From: a virus
Direction: 5' to 3' (one strand)
Length of the DNA: 40,779 nt
IMG/VR virus record: IMGVR_UViG_3300044675_000110
Location: 1 to 40,779 of that record
Part shown: one piece after another, positions 26,436 through 34,369 of the stretch
Position numbering within the stretch: position 1 is the stretch's first letter
How the letters are laid out: each line of letters begins with the position of its first letter
Translations under genes and position numbers: made by a program
Notes under the pieces: generated by a model
What the model saw: the letters and a program-made list of their open reading frames with translations, nothing else
Database searches by the model: none
Told to the model about the DNA's origin: nothing

Positions 26436-26750
26436 TTACTCCGGCTTTGGGTACTTGGCCTTGACAGCCAAACACATATCAGTATATCGCTGTAACTGGG
26501 CAGTGTCACCCTTTACGATAGCATCTAGATAATCCGTAATAGGAGGGTACTCCGCTTTACGCTTGCGCTGATACTCAGCCCTATCCCACTCACGGTTCAG
26601 TCGCAATACCTCAGCGTCAAGTTGCGCCTTTGTGGGCTTGTCGATCTGGGTATCCCGCCATTTCAACGTATTGTAGTCCTCCCCAATGATAGACCATGAT
26701 GCGCCGGGGCAAAGAGACTGAATGGCGTGCGTAATATCGTACCTACTCAT
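26436..26750 (-). CDS. XkdW-like tail fibre-associated protein
   Basis: A 104-residue protein with IIGEDYNTLKWRDTQIDKPT followed by a helical region (AQLDAEVLRLNREWDRAEYQ) and YPPITDYLDAIVKGD. The 'L.W.D....PT..ei.' and 'YPPI.dyLDA..KGD..ql' pattern is typical of small proteins beside phage fibres (XkdW-like; often called tail assembly or fibre chaperones). It overlaps the upstream fibre gene by 4 bp (ATGA) and precedes the glycine-rich fibre by 3 bp, so it could serve either fibre. Confidence 0.68.
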   Translation of the reverse strand: MSRYDITHAIQSLCPGASWSIIGEDYNTLKWRDTQIDKPTKAQLDAEVLRLNREWDRAEYQRKRKAEYPPITDYLDAIVKGDTAQLQRYTDMCLAVKAKYPKPE

Positions 26751-27745
26751 TGCGCAATCTCCTGCAACATAACAGAACTGGTTGCAATCTCATACCCGGA
26801 CTGCCCGACTGCTGCACCGGCAACAGACCGATTAAGATAAAACGTAGTCGCACTACCATGGTTTATAAAGCGCAACTGATAAGTCAGGGTGCTTGTAGTC
26901 CCCGGAGAGTCCATGTACGACATAAACCGGGACTGAGGGGTCGAGTCATCGTTACCATCGTATACACCGGATTTCCAACCAACCCAACCCTGTAACGGAA
27001 CGGCGCTATTGTTACCGATTGCTGTGCCATTTCTAGTCAGACGAAAGACGATGTTCTGGTTAGACTGCTCTGAAGTCACATCCATCATCACCAAAATTTT
27101 GCTGTCGTTGTATTTGGGCGTTATGTCCAGAAACATATCTGTGACACTGGCCTCCAAATTAGCGGAAGTAGCAATCGTAGTTACTGTGTCTACTTGCTTG
27201 TACACAGTCTGAATAACCATTCCGGGGACTTTAATCGCCCCAGAGTCCGCACCATCAATCCGATGCCCAGAAGGGACATCAATCACATTGGACGGGCCAC
27301 GTAGTTCTGGCACGATCAATGCGCCCGACATCGTATCGCCGGACTTCTTCACTACTTCGTTGACACGAGGAATCTGATTACCAGTCGCATTGGCAATCGC
27401 TTCAAGATGCCCAAGCATCGTACCGCCGCCGCGAGATACTTTATCGTCGAATAGCCCTTGTACAGGGCGTAGCTCTACTCGTGAAGTAGCCGAATAATTT
27501 CTTGCTGTAGTACCGTCTTGCCCGCGTACGATAGTAAAAGTATCAGTAGAAACTGCGGTTACTTTAACTACCTCAATATTATTTGAAGTGTCGAGTAGCG
27601 TTAGAAAGAAAAAATCGCCTGACCCGCCAGCGATAGACGGAAACCGCACGCCAGTACCTACGGCTACATTTAGAGTCGTATCGGAACTGGTGATCGTAGC
27701 CGCCAGTGTGCTGTATGCGTTATTCTTTACGAGTGCGACGCCCAT
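26747..27745 (-). CDS. Tail fibre 2: shared anchor with jelly-roll-like tip
   Basis: A 332-residue fibre. Residues about 1-105 (MGVALVKNNAYSTLAATITS..., LLDTSNNIEVVKVT, IVRGQDGTTARNY) repeat the anchor of fibre 3. The middle carries two fibre-repeat signatures, GGTMLGHL and SGDTMSGAL. The C-terminal domain (about 175-332) begins GMVIQTVYKQVDTVTTIATS, has ITPKYNDSKILVMMDV, LDSPGTT-like SYMDSPGTTSTLTYQ, and ends SVMLQEIAQ. This matches the TNF/C1q jelly-roll-like tips common in fibres of aquatic phages. AAGGA precedes the ATG. Confidence 0.78.
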   Translation of the reverse strand: MGVALVKNNAYSTLAATITSSDTTLNVAVGTGVRFPSIAGGSGDFFFLTLLDTSNNIEVVKVTAVSTDTFTIVRGQDGTTARNYSATSRVELRPVQGLFDDKVSRGGGTMLGHLEAIANATGNQIPRVNEVVKKSGDTMSGALIVPELRGPSNVIDVPSGHRIDGADSGAIKVPGMVIQTVYKQVDTVTTIATSANLEASVTDMFLDITPKYNDSKILVMMDVTSEQSNQNIVFRLTRNGTAIGNNSAVPLQGWVGWKSGVYDGNDDSTPQSRFMSYMDSPGTTSTLTYQLRFINHGSATTFYLNRSVAGAAVGQSGYEIATSSVMLQEIAQ

Positions 27746-27754
27746 ATCAAATCC

Positions 27755-28129
27755 TTATTCCCACGGTGGTACGAGCATAACTGGCTTCGGGATTACAGGA
27801 GCGTTGAGAATACGTTCAACACTATGCTCCAACATACTCTCAATAGTTGCTACCTCTGTAGTACCTAGTGCGTTTTTTACCCATGTAATAACATCCTGCT
27901 CAGTAACAGTATCGTACTGAAGGAAGTTATCCGGGTTTATAGCCGGAGCGTACCAACTAACCCCATCCTCGCGGACTTTAGGTTTGCAAATTCGCAGCGC
28001 CCGCTTTTCAACCGCAGACGCGCCGTCCTTTTCCGCTTTAATCTGCACGGAAACTTCAGTAACAACTGTGCCTAGCGGAGCGCCAGCATCGACACCTCGC
28101 ATAGCTAGGACTGTCCATGTAATGTTCAT
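27755..28129 (-). CDS. Conserved fibre-adjacent phage protein (DUF7936-like)
   Basis: The start at 28129 (MNITWTVLAMRG, 124 residues) is chosen over an upstream in-frame start at 28192, because it forms an ATGA overlap with the RCC1-like fibre and has GAGG about 10 bases before it. The N-terminus is a beta strand, followed by VVTEVSVQIKAEKDG; near the C-terminus VTEQDVITWVKNALG and a Pro-rich end (PKPVMLVPPWE). From memory this resembles a family seen beside phage fibres (DUF7936-like); I could not verify it. A fibre accessory role is inferred from coupling. Confidence 0.55.
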   Translation of the reverse strand: MNITWTVLAMRGVDAGAPLGTVVTEVSVQIKAEKDGASAVEKRALRICKPKVREDGVSWYAPAINPDNFLQYDTVTEQDVITWVKNALGTTEVATIESMLEHSVERILNAPVIPKPVMLVPPWE

Positions 28130-30063
28130 GCTGCTAAATCCTCTATAGGTACTTTTGTAAATACAGTCGCCATCATGGGCGAATCCTTCCAAGGGAATGG
28201 ACTTGATACATAAGTCGTTCCGCCATCAGAACTAGGCAATACTCGCCCTGTCGCATAAAGTTCGCCTTTAGTTGTGAGGAGAAGTCCGTACCCCTTTCTA
28301 TTGGCGTTTACCGAGTGCATAGCCTCCATCCAAACAATCTCGTTAGCAGGGACAGGAAGTAGGTTTGTAATATCGCTATGTACCGTACCTGATACTGCAT
28401 TATTCCCACGCGTGCCATCGACTGCGTACCCAACAGACATAATCTTATAGTTCCCGGAGCCATCTACCCAACGTGAGTAGAAGAAGCCTTGTGCTTCAGC
28501 GCATCCGGGCCAAACGGCATTAACAAAGTACCCCGCTGGTATATCAGTAGCCGCAGAGAATGTTGTTTTCTGGGTAGTATTCCCCATCAAGCATTGGTAA
28601 TAGCTACTAACACCGGTGGTATGTAGTGTGCCGTCGGTCTTTTTAATCCACGTAGTATTCGCCCCAGTGCTGTATTTATTACCAGCCATCCAGAAATCAG
28701 CAACATCGGTAGCACGAACAGCAAACGTACTTTTGAGGACAGTAGTTCCATCACCAAGTGAACCGTTATTGTTATCCCCCGCACCCCACAACTGCCCGTC
28801 CGGGAACAAAATCATGCAGTCCATGACCGCGTTTTGCCCAGCGAACATGACCTTAGTTGGGGTACTGGTAGGAAGTTCAGGGATAGCCGTCCAACGTAAC
28901 CGGTTAGCAACAGAGCCAGCGCCAAGAATTCCTGCTGCTCCATACCCAAGTCCGTACCAAGCGCCGAAAAAATCTTGACACATAATGCTAGGAGACACAG
29001 TCTGTACTGGACACCAAGCATCGCTAATAAAATTTAATACGCTACCAGTTGTATCTTGGGTAGCAACCCATATGGTCGAGTCAACAGTTGAGTTCTGCCC
29101 TAATGCCCCAGTCGCACCTTCGCCAGTAGCCCATATCTTGTTGTAGTTCGTGAGTACCCATACGGTCTGATTGACATCAGAGACAGCCAACCCACGATTG
29201 TTGGTGAGTACCTTACGCGGTTGTTCCCCCCACCAAGCCTTAGAACTATCAAGGAAGTTCCAGATAAGTCTCCACTGTACTTGGTCAGTCGCGTTACCGA
29301 TACCGAAAGAACCTGCACCAGCCAATCCGGTGGCTACGATGTACCCAGCATCATCCCACGCAATAACAGTAACCTCTGCCGGATCGGTAGCAAGGATTAC
29401 TTCGTTATAGTCAAGCGGGCCTACACCCTCTACATAAGTGGGAATTTCAACAAGCGAGGTTTGGATACGCTGATCCGTAGGAAAACCTCCAGTGCCGAAG
29501 TAAGGCGCGTCTATTAGATTACTACGAGCAGATGCGTACAAGATGTACCACTTGCCATTAGTCGCTTTAAACGCAAGAGCGTAAGGAGATACCTCAACTG
29601 GAAATGCAGTGTCTACGCGCAATCGTGTGTTTCTATATATAAAATCTGAATTGACTAATAGAGTATCCCCAGACATAGGAGCGCCGTAAGGGGCAGCGCT
29701 GTATATCCCTATGTTATTAGTCAAAAATCCCGTCATAGTGTCGCCGGACTTGGAGACTTTCTCGTTGAAATGCTCGCGTGTTACCCGCATCTCAAAACGG
29801 TCACCAGCTACGTATGCCTTCGCAGTCGTGCTTTGCTGCGCCCGTGTAATTGTGAATGTATCAGACGCAGCAGTGTGCGCCGTACACCTCACAATCTCAA
29901 TATTGTTACTGGCGTCAATCAACGTACCCCAGAAATAGTTAGTTCCTGTAATCGTTGGAAACCTAGCCCCCTGCCCTGTTTGTAGGGTGAGCGAAGTCGC
30001 CCCACTCGCAAGGTTGGAGGCTAGGACGCCAGTAGCGTTATTGGTTACGGTAGCAGCAGGCAT
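28126..30063 (-). CDS. Tail fibre 1: shared anchor with RCC1-like propeller tip
   Basis: A 645-residue fibre. Residues about 1-100 (VTNNATGVLASNLASGATSL, LIDASNNIEIVRCT) are a diverged copy of the anchor of the two other fibres, then SGDTMTG at about 107-112. From about 170 to 620 there are seven or eight degenerate repeats with the RCC1 blade signature 'G.(I/L)WATG....G.LG.G': GYIVATGLAGAGSFGIGN (240), NKIWATGEGATGALGQN (308), AWYGLGYGAAGILGAG (368), GQLWGAGDNNNGSLGDG (423), GTLHTTG (478) and GELYATGR (about 608). RCC1 repeats fold into a seven-bladed propeller used for binding. Receptor binding is inferred. No clear ribosome site is visible; the gene starts two bases after the upstream stop region, so it may rely on coupling. 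Confidence 0.78.
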   Translation of the reverse strand: MPAATVTNNATGVLASNLASGATSLTLQTGQGARFPTITGTNYFWGTLIDASNNIEIVRCTAHTAASDTFTITRAQQSTTAKAYVAGDRFEMRVTREHFNEKVSKSGDTMTGFLTNNIGIYSAAPYGAPMSGDTLLVNSDFIYRNTRLRVDTAFPVEVSPYALAFKATNGKWYILYASARSNLIDAPYFGTGGFPTDQRIQTSLVEIPTYVEGVGPLDYNEVILATDPAEVTVIAWDDAGYIVATGLAGAGSFGIGNATDQVQWRLIWNFLDSSKAWWGEQPRKVLTNNRGLAVSDVNQTVWVLTNYNKIWATGEGATGALGQNSTVDSTIWVATQDTTGSVLNFISDAWCPVQTVSPSIMCQDFFGAWYGLGYGAAGILGAGSVANRLRWTAIPELPTSTPTKVMFAGQNAVMDCMILFPDGQLWGAGDNNNGSLGDGTTVLKSTFAVRATDVADFWMAGNKYSTGANTTWIKKTDGTLHTTGVSSYYQCLMGNTTQKTTFSAATDIPAGYFVNAVWPGCAEAQGFFYSRWVDGSGNYKIMSVGYAVDGTRGNNAVSGTVHSDITNLLPVPANEIVWMEAMHSVNANRKGYGLLLTTKGELYATGRVLPSSDGGTTYVSSPFPWKDSPMMATVFTKVPIEDLAA

Positions 30064-30065
30064 AA

Positions 30066-30512
30066 TTAGCTAATCGTCACAGTCCAAGAAATAGTCAGTG
30101 TATCGGCTGCACCCTTGTTAATCACCGCAAAAATCGTACGGCACAACATATCGCCAGCAGAAGCATCGTTAAAAATACCCGCTTCGACTAGTGCGCCAGT
30201 ACCGACACCGGGGTTGAACGTACATGCGTATGTAACTTGATCGGTTGATACAACCGTACTAGTTAATGCAGTACGACTACTAGCTACAGGTGCAGCAAGG
30301 GTTGTGTCGCCCAATGCGGGAGTAGTATTAGTTGTACCAACTTCCATATGTGACATCACGTTGGTAGTCGCGTCTTTCATTCGCTCAGCAATGAAATCCA
30401 AACCGGACTGCACAACGAGGTTATCTACTTCACGTTGGTCTTTTACTTGCCCGTCTTCACCAGTCAAGACAAACTTGACTTTACCGGTGGCTTTTACAGA
30501 ATCTTTAATCAT
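30066..30512 (-). CDS. Conserved phage tail-region protein
   Basis: A 148-residue, Thr/Val-rich beta protein. It opens with VKATGKVKFVLTGEDG and ends with FNDASAGDMLCRTIFAVINK followed by LTISWTVTIS. The segment 'EAGIFNDAS.GDML.R..F...NKGA.DTL.I.W' recurs in phage tail-region proteins of unknown function. AAGGAGTG precedes the ATG. Its place between the TTSD-repeat protein and the first fibre suggests a tail or baseplate component. Confidence 0.62.
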   Translation of the reverse strand: MIKDSVKATGKVKFVLTGEDGQVKDQREVDNLVVQSGLDFIAERMKDATTNVMSHMEVGTTNTTPALGDTTLAAPVASSRTALTSTVVSTDQVTYACTFNPGVGTGALVEAGIFNDASAGDMLCRTIFAVINKGAADTLTISWTVTIS

Positions 30513-30522
30513 GATTCACTCC

Positions 30523-31740
30523 TTAGTTAAATTGAGACCCATCAATGGCGTAGCCGTTGATCGAACGAGAATCCACGCCGGTAGTGAATTCCCTAATAGC
30601 TAGATTATCCGATGTTGTGCCGTCTTCTGTGAAGAAGCGTACAGGAACAATATTGGCAGTCGCCACATCGGCTACAGTTACCGAGTCCGCTAACACTGCG
30701 GTTATCGACTTCACATCTGCATCTGAAGTTGTCGCTGTGTCGGCTGAGACTTTGGTTCCAGTGAAACTATTGATCGCATCGGTGGCTACAGCAGTATCAG
30801 CAAGATCAGGCTTTGTAACCTGTTTTGCATCAGCATCCGAAGTCGTTGCTGTGTCCGCCACATCAGGGCGAGTTAAGTCCTTTGCCGCCGAGTCAGAAGT
30901 ACTTGCGCTGTCCGCTAGAACCTTGGTCGGGTTCAGATAGTCGATAGCGTCAGCCGTACCTACAGTATCGGAGTAGACGACTTGTGGGTGGTACGCCGCT
31001 GCGTCTGTCGCCCCCGCCGCGCTCGCAAGGTCAGGCTTGGTAACGGACTTAGCGTCGGCGTCCGAAGTCGTCGCCGTATCCGCCACATCAGGACGAACAA
31101 GAACAAACGAGTCGATAATGTCAGTCGGTACTGCCGTATCCACAAGGACTTTCGTCGCCACCAAATAGTCAATGCCGTCGGAAGTTGTAGCAACATCTTG
31201 GGATACCTTTGTCGAGTGCTTAGCTGCAAGATCAGACGTTGTTGCAGTATCAGCTATGTCTGGACGAGTAAGATTGAACAAGGGGAAATCGGTTGCGTAC
31301 GCAGGGTCAGGGTCTACGTCCGCATCAGTCTGGTCAAAATCAACCGGTTTCGTATGGACTTTGGTCAGCGAGTCCGTTGTAGTGACAGCATCATTGAGTA
31401 CCTTAGTGAATGTAAAGTAGTCAATCGCGTCCCCAGTAGTAGATACGTCCAGTAGTATCTTGTCTATTGCTACGGCAATCGTATCCGAAGGTGTCGCCCC
31501 ATCCATGAACTGAACAGGGAAAGTTACCTCCGCACGCAAGCGAGGAGAATCTAGGTAGGTAGCCTTAGGCGCAGCATACGCCGCCGACACAGCAAGAATA
31601 CCGGCTGTAACAACCGCAGCAGCTTTTGGAACAGCAATCTCAGAGGCAAGAGAAACAAGCGCCTTCACAGCCCCAACGACTGTGACAGTCGCCGTAGCCG
31701 TGGAAGGCGTTGTTATAGAGAACCTTGCCCTAATACGCAT
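30523..31740 (-). CDS. TTSD-repeat virion protein
   Basis: A 405-residue protein dominated by about 15 degenerate repeats (residues about 80-390) of roughly 20 residues with core D.A.TTSD.(A/I)D, for example DVATTSDGID, DTATTSDADAK, DSASTSDSAAK. Between cores comes KVL or RPD. The N-terminus has a hydrophobic stretch (about 20-57) ending AVSAAYAAPKA, which looks like a membrane or signal segment but may simply be a hydrophobic anchor. The composition is very rich in Ala, Thr, Asp and Val with almost no aromatic residues, consistent with a repetitive fibrous structure. Similar repeat proteins occur in uncultured aquatic phages, from memory, without function. It starts with a one-base TAATG overlap after the BppU-like gene, upstream of the fibres. 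Confidence 0.68.
   Translation of the reverse strand: MRIRARFSITTPSTATATVTVVGAVKALVSLASEIAVPKAAAVVTAGILAVSAAYAAPKATYLDSPRLRAEVTFPVQFMDGATPSDTIAVAIDKILLDVSTTGDAIDYFTFTKVLNDAVTTTDSLTKVHTKPVDFDQTDADVDPDPAYATDFPLFNLTRPDIADTATTSDLAAKHSTKVSQDVATTSDGIDYLVATKVLVDTAVPTDIIDSFVLVRPDVADTATTSDADAKSVTKPDLASAAGATDAAAYHPQVVYSDTVGTADAIDYLNPTKVLADSASTSDSAAKDLTRPDVADTATTSDADAKQVTKPDLADTAVATDAINSFTGTKVSADTATTSDADVKSITAVLADSVTVADVATANIVPVRFFTEDGTTSDNLAIREFTTGVDSRSINGYAIDGSQFN
30577..31503 (-). repeat. Degenerate ~20-residue coding repeats (TTSD repeats)
   Basis: About fifteen tandem units within one gene. Units that are identical in protein (for example DTATTSDADAK near 30830 and near 31050) differ at several third codon positions, so the array is old and kept at protein level rather than produced by recent DNA duplication. 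Confidence 0.75.
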
Positions 31741-32069
31741 TAGAACTCCCCACGCACACGGAAGCGCAGCACATCAAACACAGTGTGTTTTGCTCCGTTA
31801 TAACTAATTTCGATCTCGCCTTCGTATTGACCGGGGTCTACATCAAGTACCCCGCCAGTAAAATTAAAACTTACTTTACCGTTTACAGCATCAGTTTTAG
31901 TGCAATTGATCGTGGACAACAGCGTAGTACTACCTGCGGCACGAAATTTAACTACGACGGTAGTTGTACCGGCAGATAAATCAATCGGTAGCCCAGTGTT
32001 CTCGTCAGTCAGAGTCAGATTGATCTCTGGCTTACTGTCGTTCTGGACTAGGCGTATAACGTCGCTCAT
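31740..32069 (-). CDS. BppU-N-like baseplate/fibre domain protein
   Basis: A 109-residue, all-beta protein with the pattern QNDSKPEINLTLTDENTGLP, IDLSAGTTTVVVKF, and ending ISYNGAKHTVFDVLRFRVRG. This matches the BppU N-terminal/DUF2479-type immunoglobulin-like domain (D..P.i...L.d.nG.p.dL.ga..V.f), which in other phages anchors receptor-binding proteins to the baseplate. Here it is a stand-alone domain. AGGAGA precedes the ATG. It lies before the repeat protein and fibres, consistent with an adaptor for attachment. Confidence 0.65.
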   Translation of the reverse strand: MSDVIRLVQNDSKPEINLTLTDENTGLPIDLSAGTTTVVVKFRAAGSTTLLSTINCTKTDAVNGKVSFNFTGGVLDVDPGQYEGEIEISYNGAKHTVFDVLRFRVRGEF

Positions 32070-32077
32070 ATCTTCTC

Positions 32078-32731
32078 CTATGCAAAAGGTCGCATCTGCA
32101 CAGTCATCGACGCCCTAGCGACGCCTAGGTTGGCCTTAGCACGGCGGGCTGCTGTCTTATATGCAAATTGTTTAGCGTGATACGTAGCCAGTTCTCGGTC
32201 TGCCCATGACTTACCGGGCAATACTAGCAAGTGTTGCAATGCCCCATGGATAATTAGTTGCTCACACTCATCAAACGGCGTCTGATCCATTCCACGAGAA
32301 CTAATGCTAGGCTTTAACGCCACGAACATTTTGACATCATAAGTCTTAGAGTTGTCTGGAACTGGGACAACAACAAAATGGTCAGGGTCAAACTGTGAAA
32401 TGTGGCGGGGGTCAGACCTTTTACTAGCCTCAGTTGCAGGCCAGTCAGGATACTGAGCATGAACTTGTTCCTGCGTAAGTGGGGTAATTTTTTCGCCGTT
32501 TACTGTCGAATGAATTACCGCCACGATTTCCGAGTTCTCAGGAGTCTCGTACTCATACTCATACACCCCGGCTGTTAGACGAATAAGCGGCTGCTCATAA
32601 CGCCACACTAGCGTTTTTTCACATACCTCTATAGCAGCGTCTCGAACATACTGCTCAATAGTAGGACGCGGGCAACCCGGCACACTGGGAGCCAGTTTAG
32701 ATTCAAGAGATAAAAAAGTCCGCGTAGCCAT
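32078..32731 (-). CDS. Tail adaptor / tail tubular protein A-like protein
   Basis: A 217-residue protein with PTIEQYVRDAAIEVCEKTLV early on, then beta strands (GVYEYEYETPENSEIVAVIH), DPDHFVVVPVPDNSKTYDVK, and DECEQLIIHGALQHLLVLPG near the C-terminus with a basic helical end. The order 'helix, W-rich beta, VVPVP, D....l..GAl..Ll..pg..W.d..la..y...F' is typical of podovirus adaptor and gatekeeper proteins between portal and tail. It starts one base after the upstream adaptor stop. The precise position in the neck is inferred. Confidence 0.68.
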   Translation of the reverse strand: MATRTFLSLESKLAPSVPGCPRPTIEQYVRDAAIEVCEKTLVWRYEQPLIRLTAGVYEYEYETPENSEIVAVIHSTVNGEKITPLTQEQVHAQYPDWPATEASKRSDPRHISQFDPDHFVVVPVPDNSKTYDVKMFVALKPSISSRGMDQTPFDECEQLIIHGALQHLLVLPGKSWADRELATYHAKQFAYKTAARRAKANLGVARASMTVQMRPFA

Positions 32732-33385
32732 TTACACCACCTGATTAGGTTGTAGTCCTGCTTCTTCGGTATCCGTAACCGGACGGGCTTGGAAGTTAGT
32801 ACTCAACGCCTGAACAAAAGACTGTTGGAACAACTGAGCGCGGTTTGAGTTCACATGCTCGTTATCAATAGATTCCGCCAAGAAAATTGTGCCGTCAACT
32901 ACGACGGGGAAATACGCATCAGGCAGTAAATCTACAGTCTCACCAAGGACGTAATTCTTCGGGGCTTGCGCGTACTCAATAATCAAGACCTGCGAAGCAG
33001 GAGCTTTGGGGTAAATAAAAAAGCGGTTGTTGTTACGTACATGCCGCATCCAATTTACACACGCACCGGGGTCATCATTAGCCCAGTCGGGATATGTCTG
33101 GTCAAGAGTCAACCGATTAGTCTCTCGTACCGCTGCTCCATCCTTTACACGGAATACTTCCATGATTCGAATAGAATCAGAAGGAGCAGTCTGTAGTACC
33201 TCTCCCGCAGTAGTAGTGAACTCCGCTACTTTAGCGAATAGGTCAGGACGCAACACTGCCATGCGCTTGAGCGCCTGATTCGCAAAACCGAGTAACTCGG
33301 TATCCGAATAGCGTTGCAGCACCGCGTTTGCATTGGTATCCTGCAACATACGGCGAACTTCAACGATAACAGTGTCGAGTATCAT
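32732..33385 (-). CDS. Phage adaptor protein (DUF6682-like)
   Basis: A 217-residue protein with EVRRMLQDTNANAVLQRYSD, TELLGFANQALKRMAVLRPD, then FFIYPKAPASQVLIIEYAQA and a helical C-terminus (AQLFQQSFVQAL). The pattern 'LqD....RYsD.ELl...N.alr....lrPd' is the signature I associate with phage adaptor proteins of the DUF6682 type, which join the portal ring to the tail. It overlaps the upstream small gene by one base. Confidence 0.72.
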   Translation of the reverse strand: MILDTVIVEVRRMLQDTNANAVLQRYSDTELLGFANQALKRMAVLRPDLFAKVAEFTTTAGEVLQTAPSDSIRIMEVFRVKDGAAVRETNRLTLDQTYPDWANDDPGACVNWMRHVRNNNRFFIYPKAPASQVLIIEYAQAPKNYVLGETVDLLPDAYFPVVVDGTIFLAESIDNEHVNSNRAQLFQQSFVQALSTNFQARPVTDTEEAGLQPNQVV

Positions 33386-33621
33386 TACATCAGCCCTCTA
33401 GATGCTTCGATGTTTAGTTCTTCATTTACAACGACTGGCTCCTCTGGAACATTCTCAGTCTCCAACACTAGCCCAGACTTACGGCCTTTTTGTTTCTTAG
33501 GAATAAACTTTTCAGGAAATGCTTCTTCTTCAGTCACTTCCTCGCATATAGGATTCTCCGCGAGAATTGGATTCCAGTCGTAGATAAAACCGTCTCTTTT
33601 GTTTCGTAGGAATCGCGCCAT
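33385..33621 (-). CDS. Small conserved phage protein (MARFLRNKRDG type)
   Basis: A 78-residue protein starting ATG at 33621 (MARFLRNKRDGFIYDWNPIL), preferred to a GTG one codon upstream because GGAG is correctly spaced. The first 45 residues, with ENPICEEVTEEEAFPEKF, recur in uncultured phages beside adaptor genes, from memory; the C-terminal part is low complexity. The start forms an ATGA overlap with the 51-residue gene upstream. Confidence 0.6.
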   Translation of the reverse strand: MARFLRNKRDGFIYDWNPILAENPICEEVTEEEAFPEKFIPKKQKGRKSGLVLETENVPEEPVVVNEELNIEASRGLM

Positions 33622-33776
33622 CACTTACTCCTTTTCGCTGCGTTCATATTATCGACCAAGTTAGGGTACTTGCGCCCCGCTTTCTTAGCCGCTGCTTTTG
33701 CCTTTGCTTTTTGCTCAGGCGTTAAAGGTTTCGATTTACCGATTCCCTTAGGTCTTGGTTTATTCCAGACTTCCAT
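33621..33776 (-). CDS. Very small Lys-rich conserved phage protein
   Basis: A 51-residue gene starting MEVWNKPRPKGIGKSKPLTP and ending KYPNLVDNMNAAKRSK. About one third of the residues are Lys or Arg. The 'LTP.QKAKAKA.AKKAGR.YPNLVDNM.A' pattern is one I recognise from small phage proteins. GGAAG lies about 8 bases before the ATG and the stop overlaps the next start (ATGA), so it is part of the operon. Function is unknown; strong basic charge suggests binding of DNA or RNA (inference). Confidence 0.65.
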   Translation of the reverse strand: MEVWNKPRPKGIGKSKPLTPEQKAKAKAAAKKAGRKYPNLVDNMNAAKRSK

Positions 33777-33777
33777 A

Positions 33778-34032
33778 TCAGCACTTCCATGCCCGAAGGC
33801 TTTTATTGATCCGGCTATTTGGATCGTTTGCTGTTTTCTTGGATGTCAGCTTCTTCTTCATCCCTTCCATCCTCGCGCAGAACGAATCTCTACGGGAGCC
33901 GCCTTCAGGCTGCGGAGGTTTTAGTCCGGGTTTACCCGGATTGGCTTTGTTGTAAGCGGCGCGACCCTTAGCATTTAGCCCGCCATCAGGGTCTTTACCC
34001 TCCTTACGCTGCCATGCTGGGGTCTTAGCCAT
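33778..34032 (-). CDS. Small conserved phage protein (DUF6321-like)
   Basis: An 84-residue protein, MAKTPAWQRKEGKDPDGGLN through GGSRRDSFCARMEGMKKKL to NDPNSRINKSLRAWKC. This sequence pattern is highly characteristic of the family I recall as DUF6321, found widely in phages; the invariant SFCARM and DPNSRINKSLR segments are present. Function is unknown. The start at 34032 (second of two adjacent ATGs; the first is at 34035) follows GAGG and overlaps the upstream stop (TGATG). Confidence 0.78.
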   Translation of the reverse strand: MAKTPAWQRKEGKDPDGGLNAKGRAAYNKANPGKPGLKPPQPEGGSRRDSFCARMEGMKKKLTSKKTANDPNSRINKSLRAWKC

Positions 34033-34325
34033 CATGCCACCTCGTACCAAATAGTGACAGAACAATCTGCTGGGAGGTCGATATAAACACCATTGGCAAA
34101 AATCATTCCGTCGCCGGGCATATCAACTTGTGTAATCCCCTTACCGTACGCATTGATTGAATAAAACGGGTCAGACACACCGGGCGTAGTATCTAAATCA
34201 TAGTACTTAACGATGGCATCACTTCCGCCGCTGTGCATCACCATTGTCTTGAGCATACGACAATGCCCACTGATGGCAACACCATCGGTGGTTACTTGTA
34301 CTGCTCTAACTCCTAGCACAGCCAT
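34032..34325 (-). CDS. Small putative structural protein
   Basis: A 97-residue beta-rich protein (VRAVQVTTDGVAISGHCRML, then FYSINAYGKGITQVDMPGDG, ending DLPADCSVTIWYEVA). I do not recognise the family; similar small beta proteins accompany capsid genes in phages. AAAGGAG is placed before the ATG, directly after the UUCG hairpin at 34346-34365. Confidence 0.5.
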   Translation of the reverse strand: MAVLGVRAVQVTTDGVAISGHCRMLKTMVMHSGGSDAIVKYYDLDTTPGVSDPFYSINAYGKGITQVDMPGDGMIFANGVYIDLPADCSVTIWYEVA

Positions 34326-34345
34326 AACTGTTCTCCTTTAGAAGA

Positions 34346-34365
34346 AAGGGGGCCGAAGCCCCCTT
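34346..34365 (-). terminator. UUCG-tetraloop hairpin terminator after the decoration gene
   Basis: Read on the - strand: AAGGGGGC, loop TTCG, GCCCCCTT, then TCTTC. The eight-pair stem with a UUCG loop is very stable; the following U-rich stretch is short, so readthrough is likely and required for the downstream genes. It lies 5 bases after the stop of the decoration-like gene. Confidence 0.65.
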
Positions 34366-34369
34366 CCGT

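Noticed and set aside
28130-28192. Longer start of the fibre-adjacent protein
   Set aside because: The extra 21 residues lie inside the fibre gene; the ATGA junction at 28129 with GAGG upstream is the usual arrangement in this operon.
25173-30063. Diversity-generating retroelement acting on the fibre tips
   Set aside because: No reverse transcriptase gene and no second copy of a fibre C-terminus is visible in the window.
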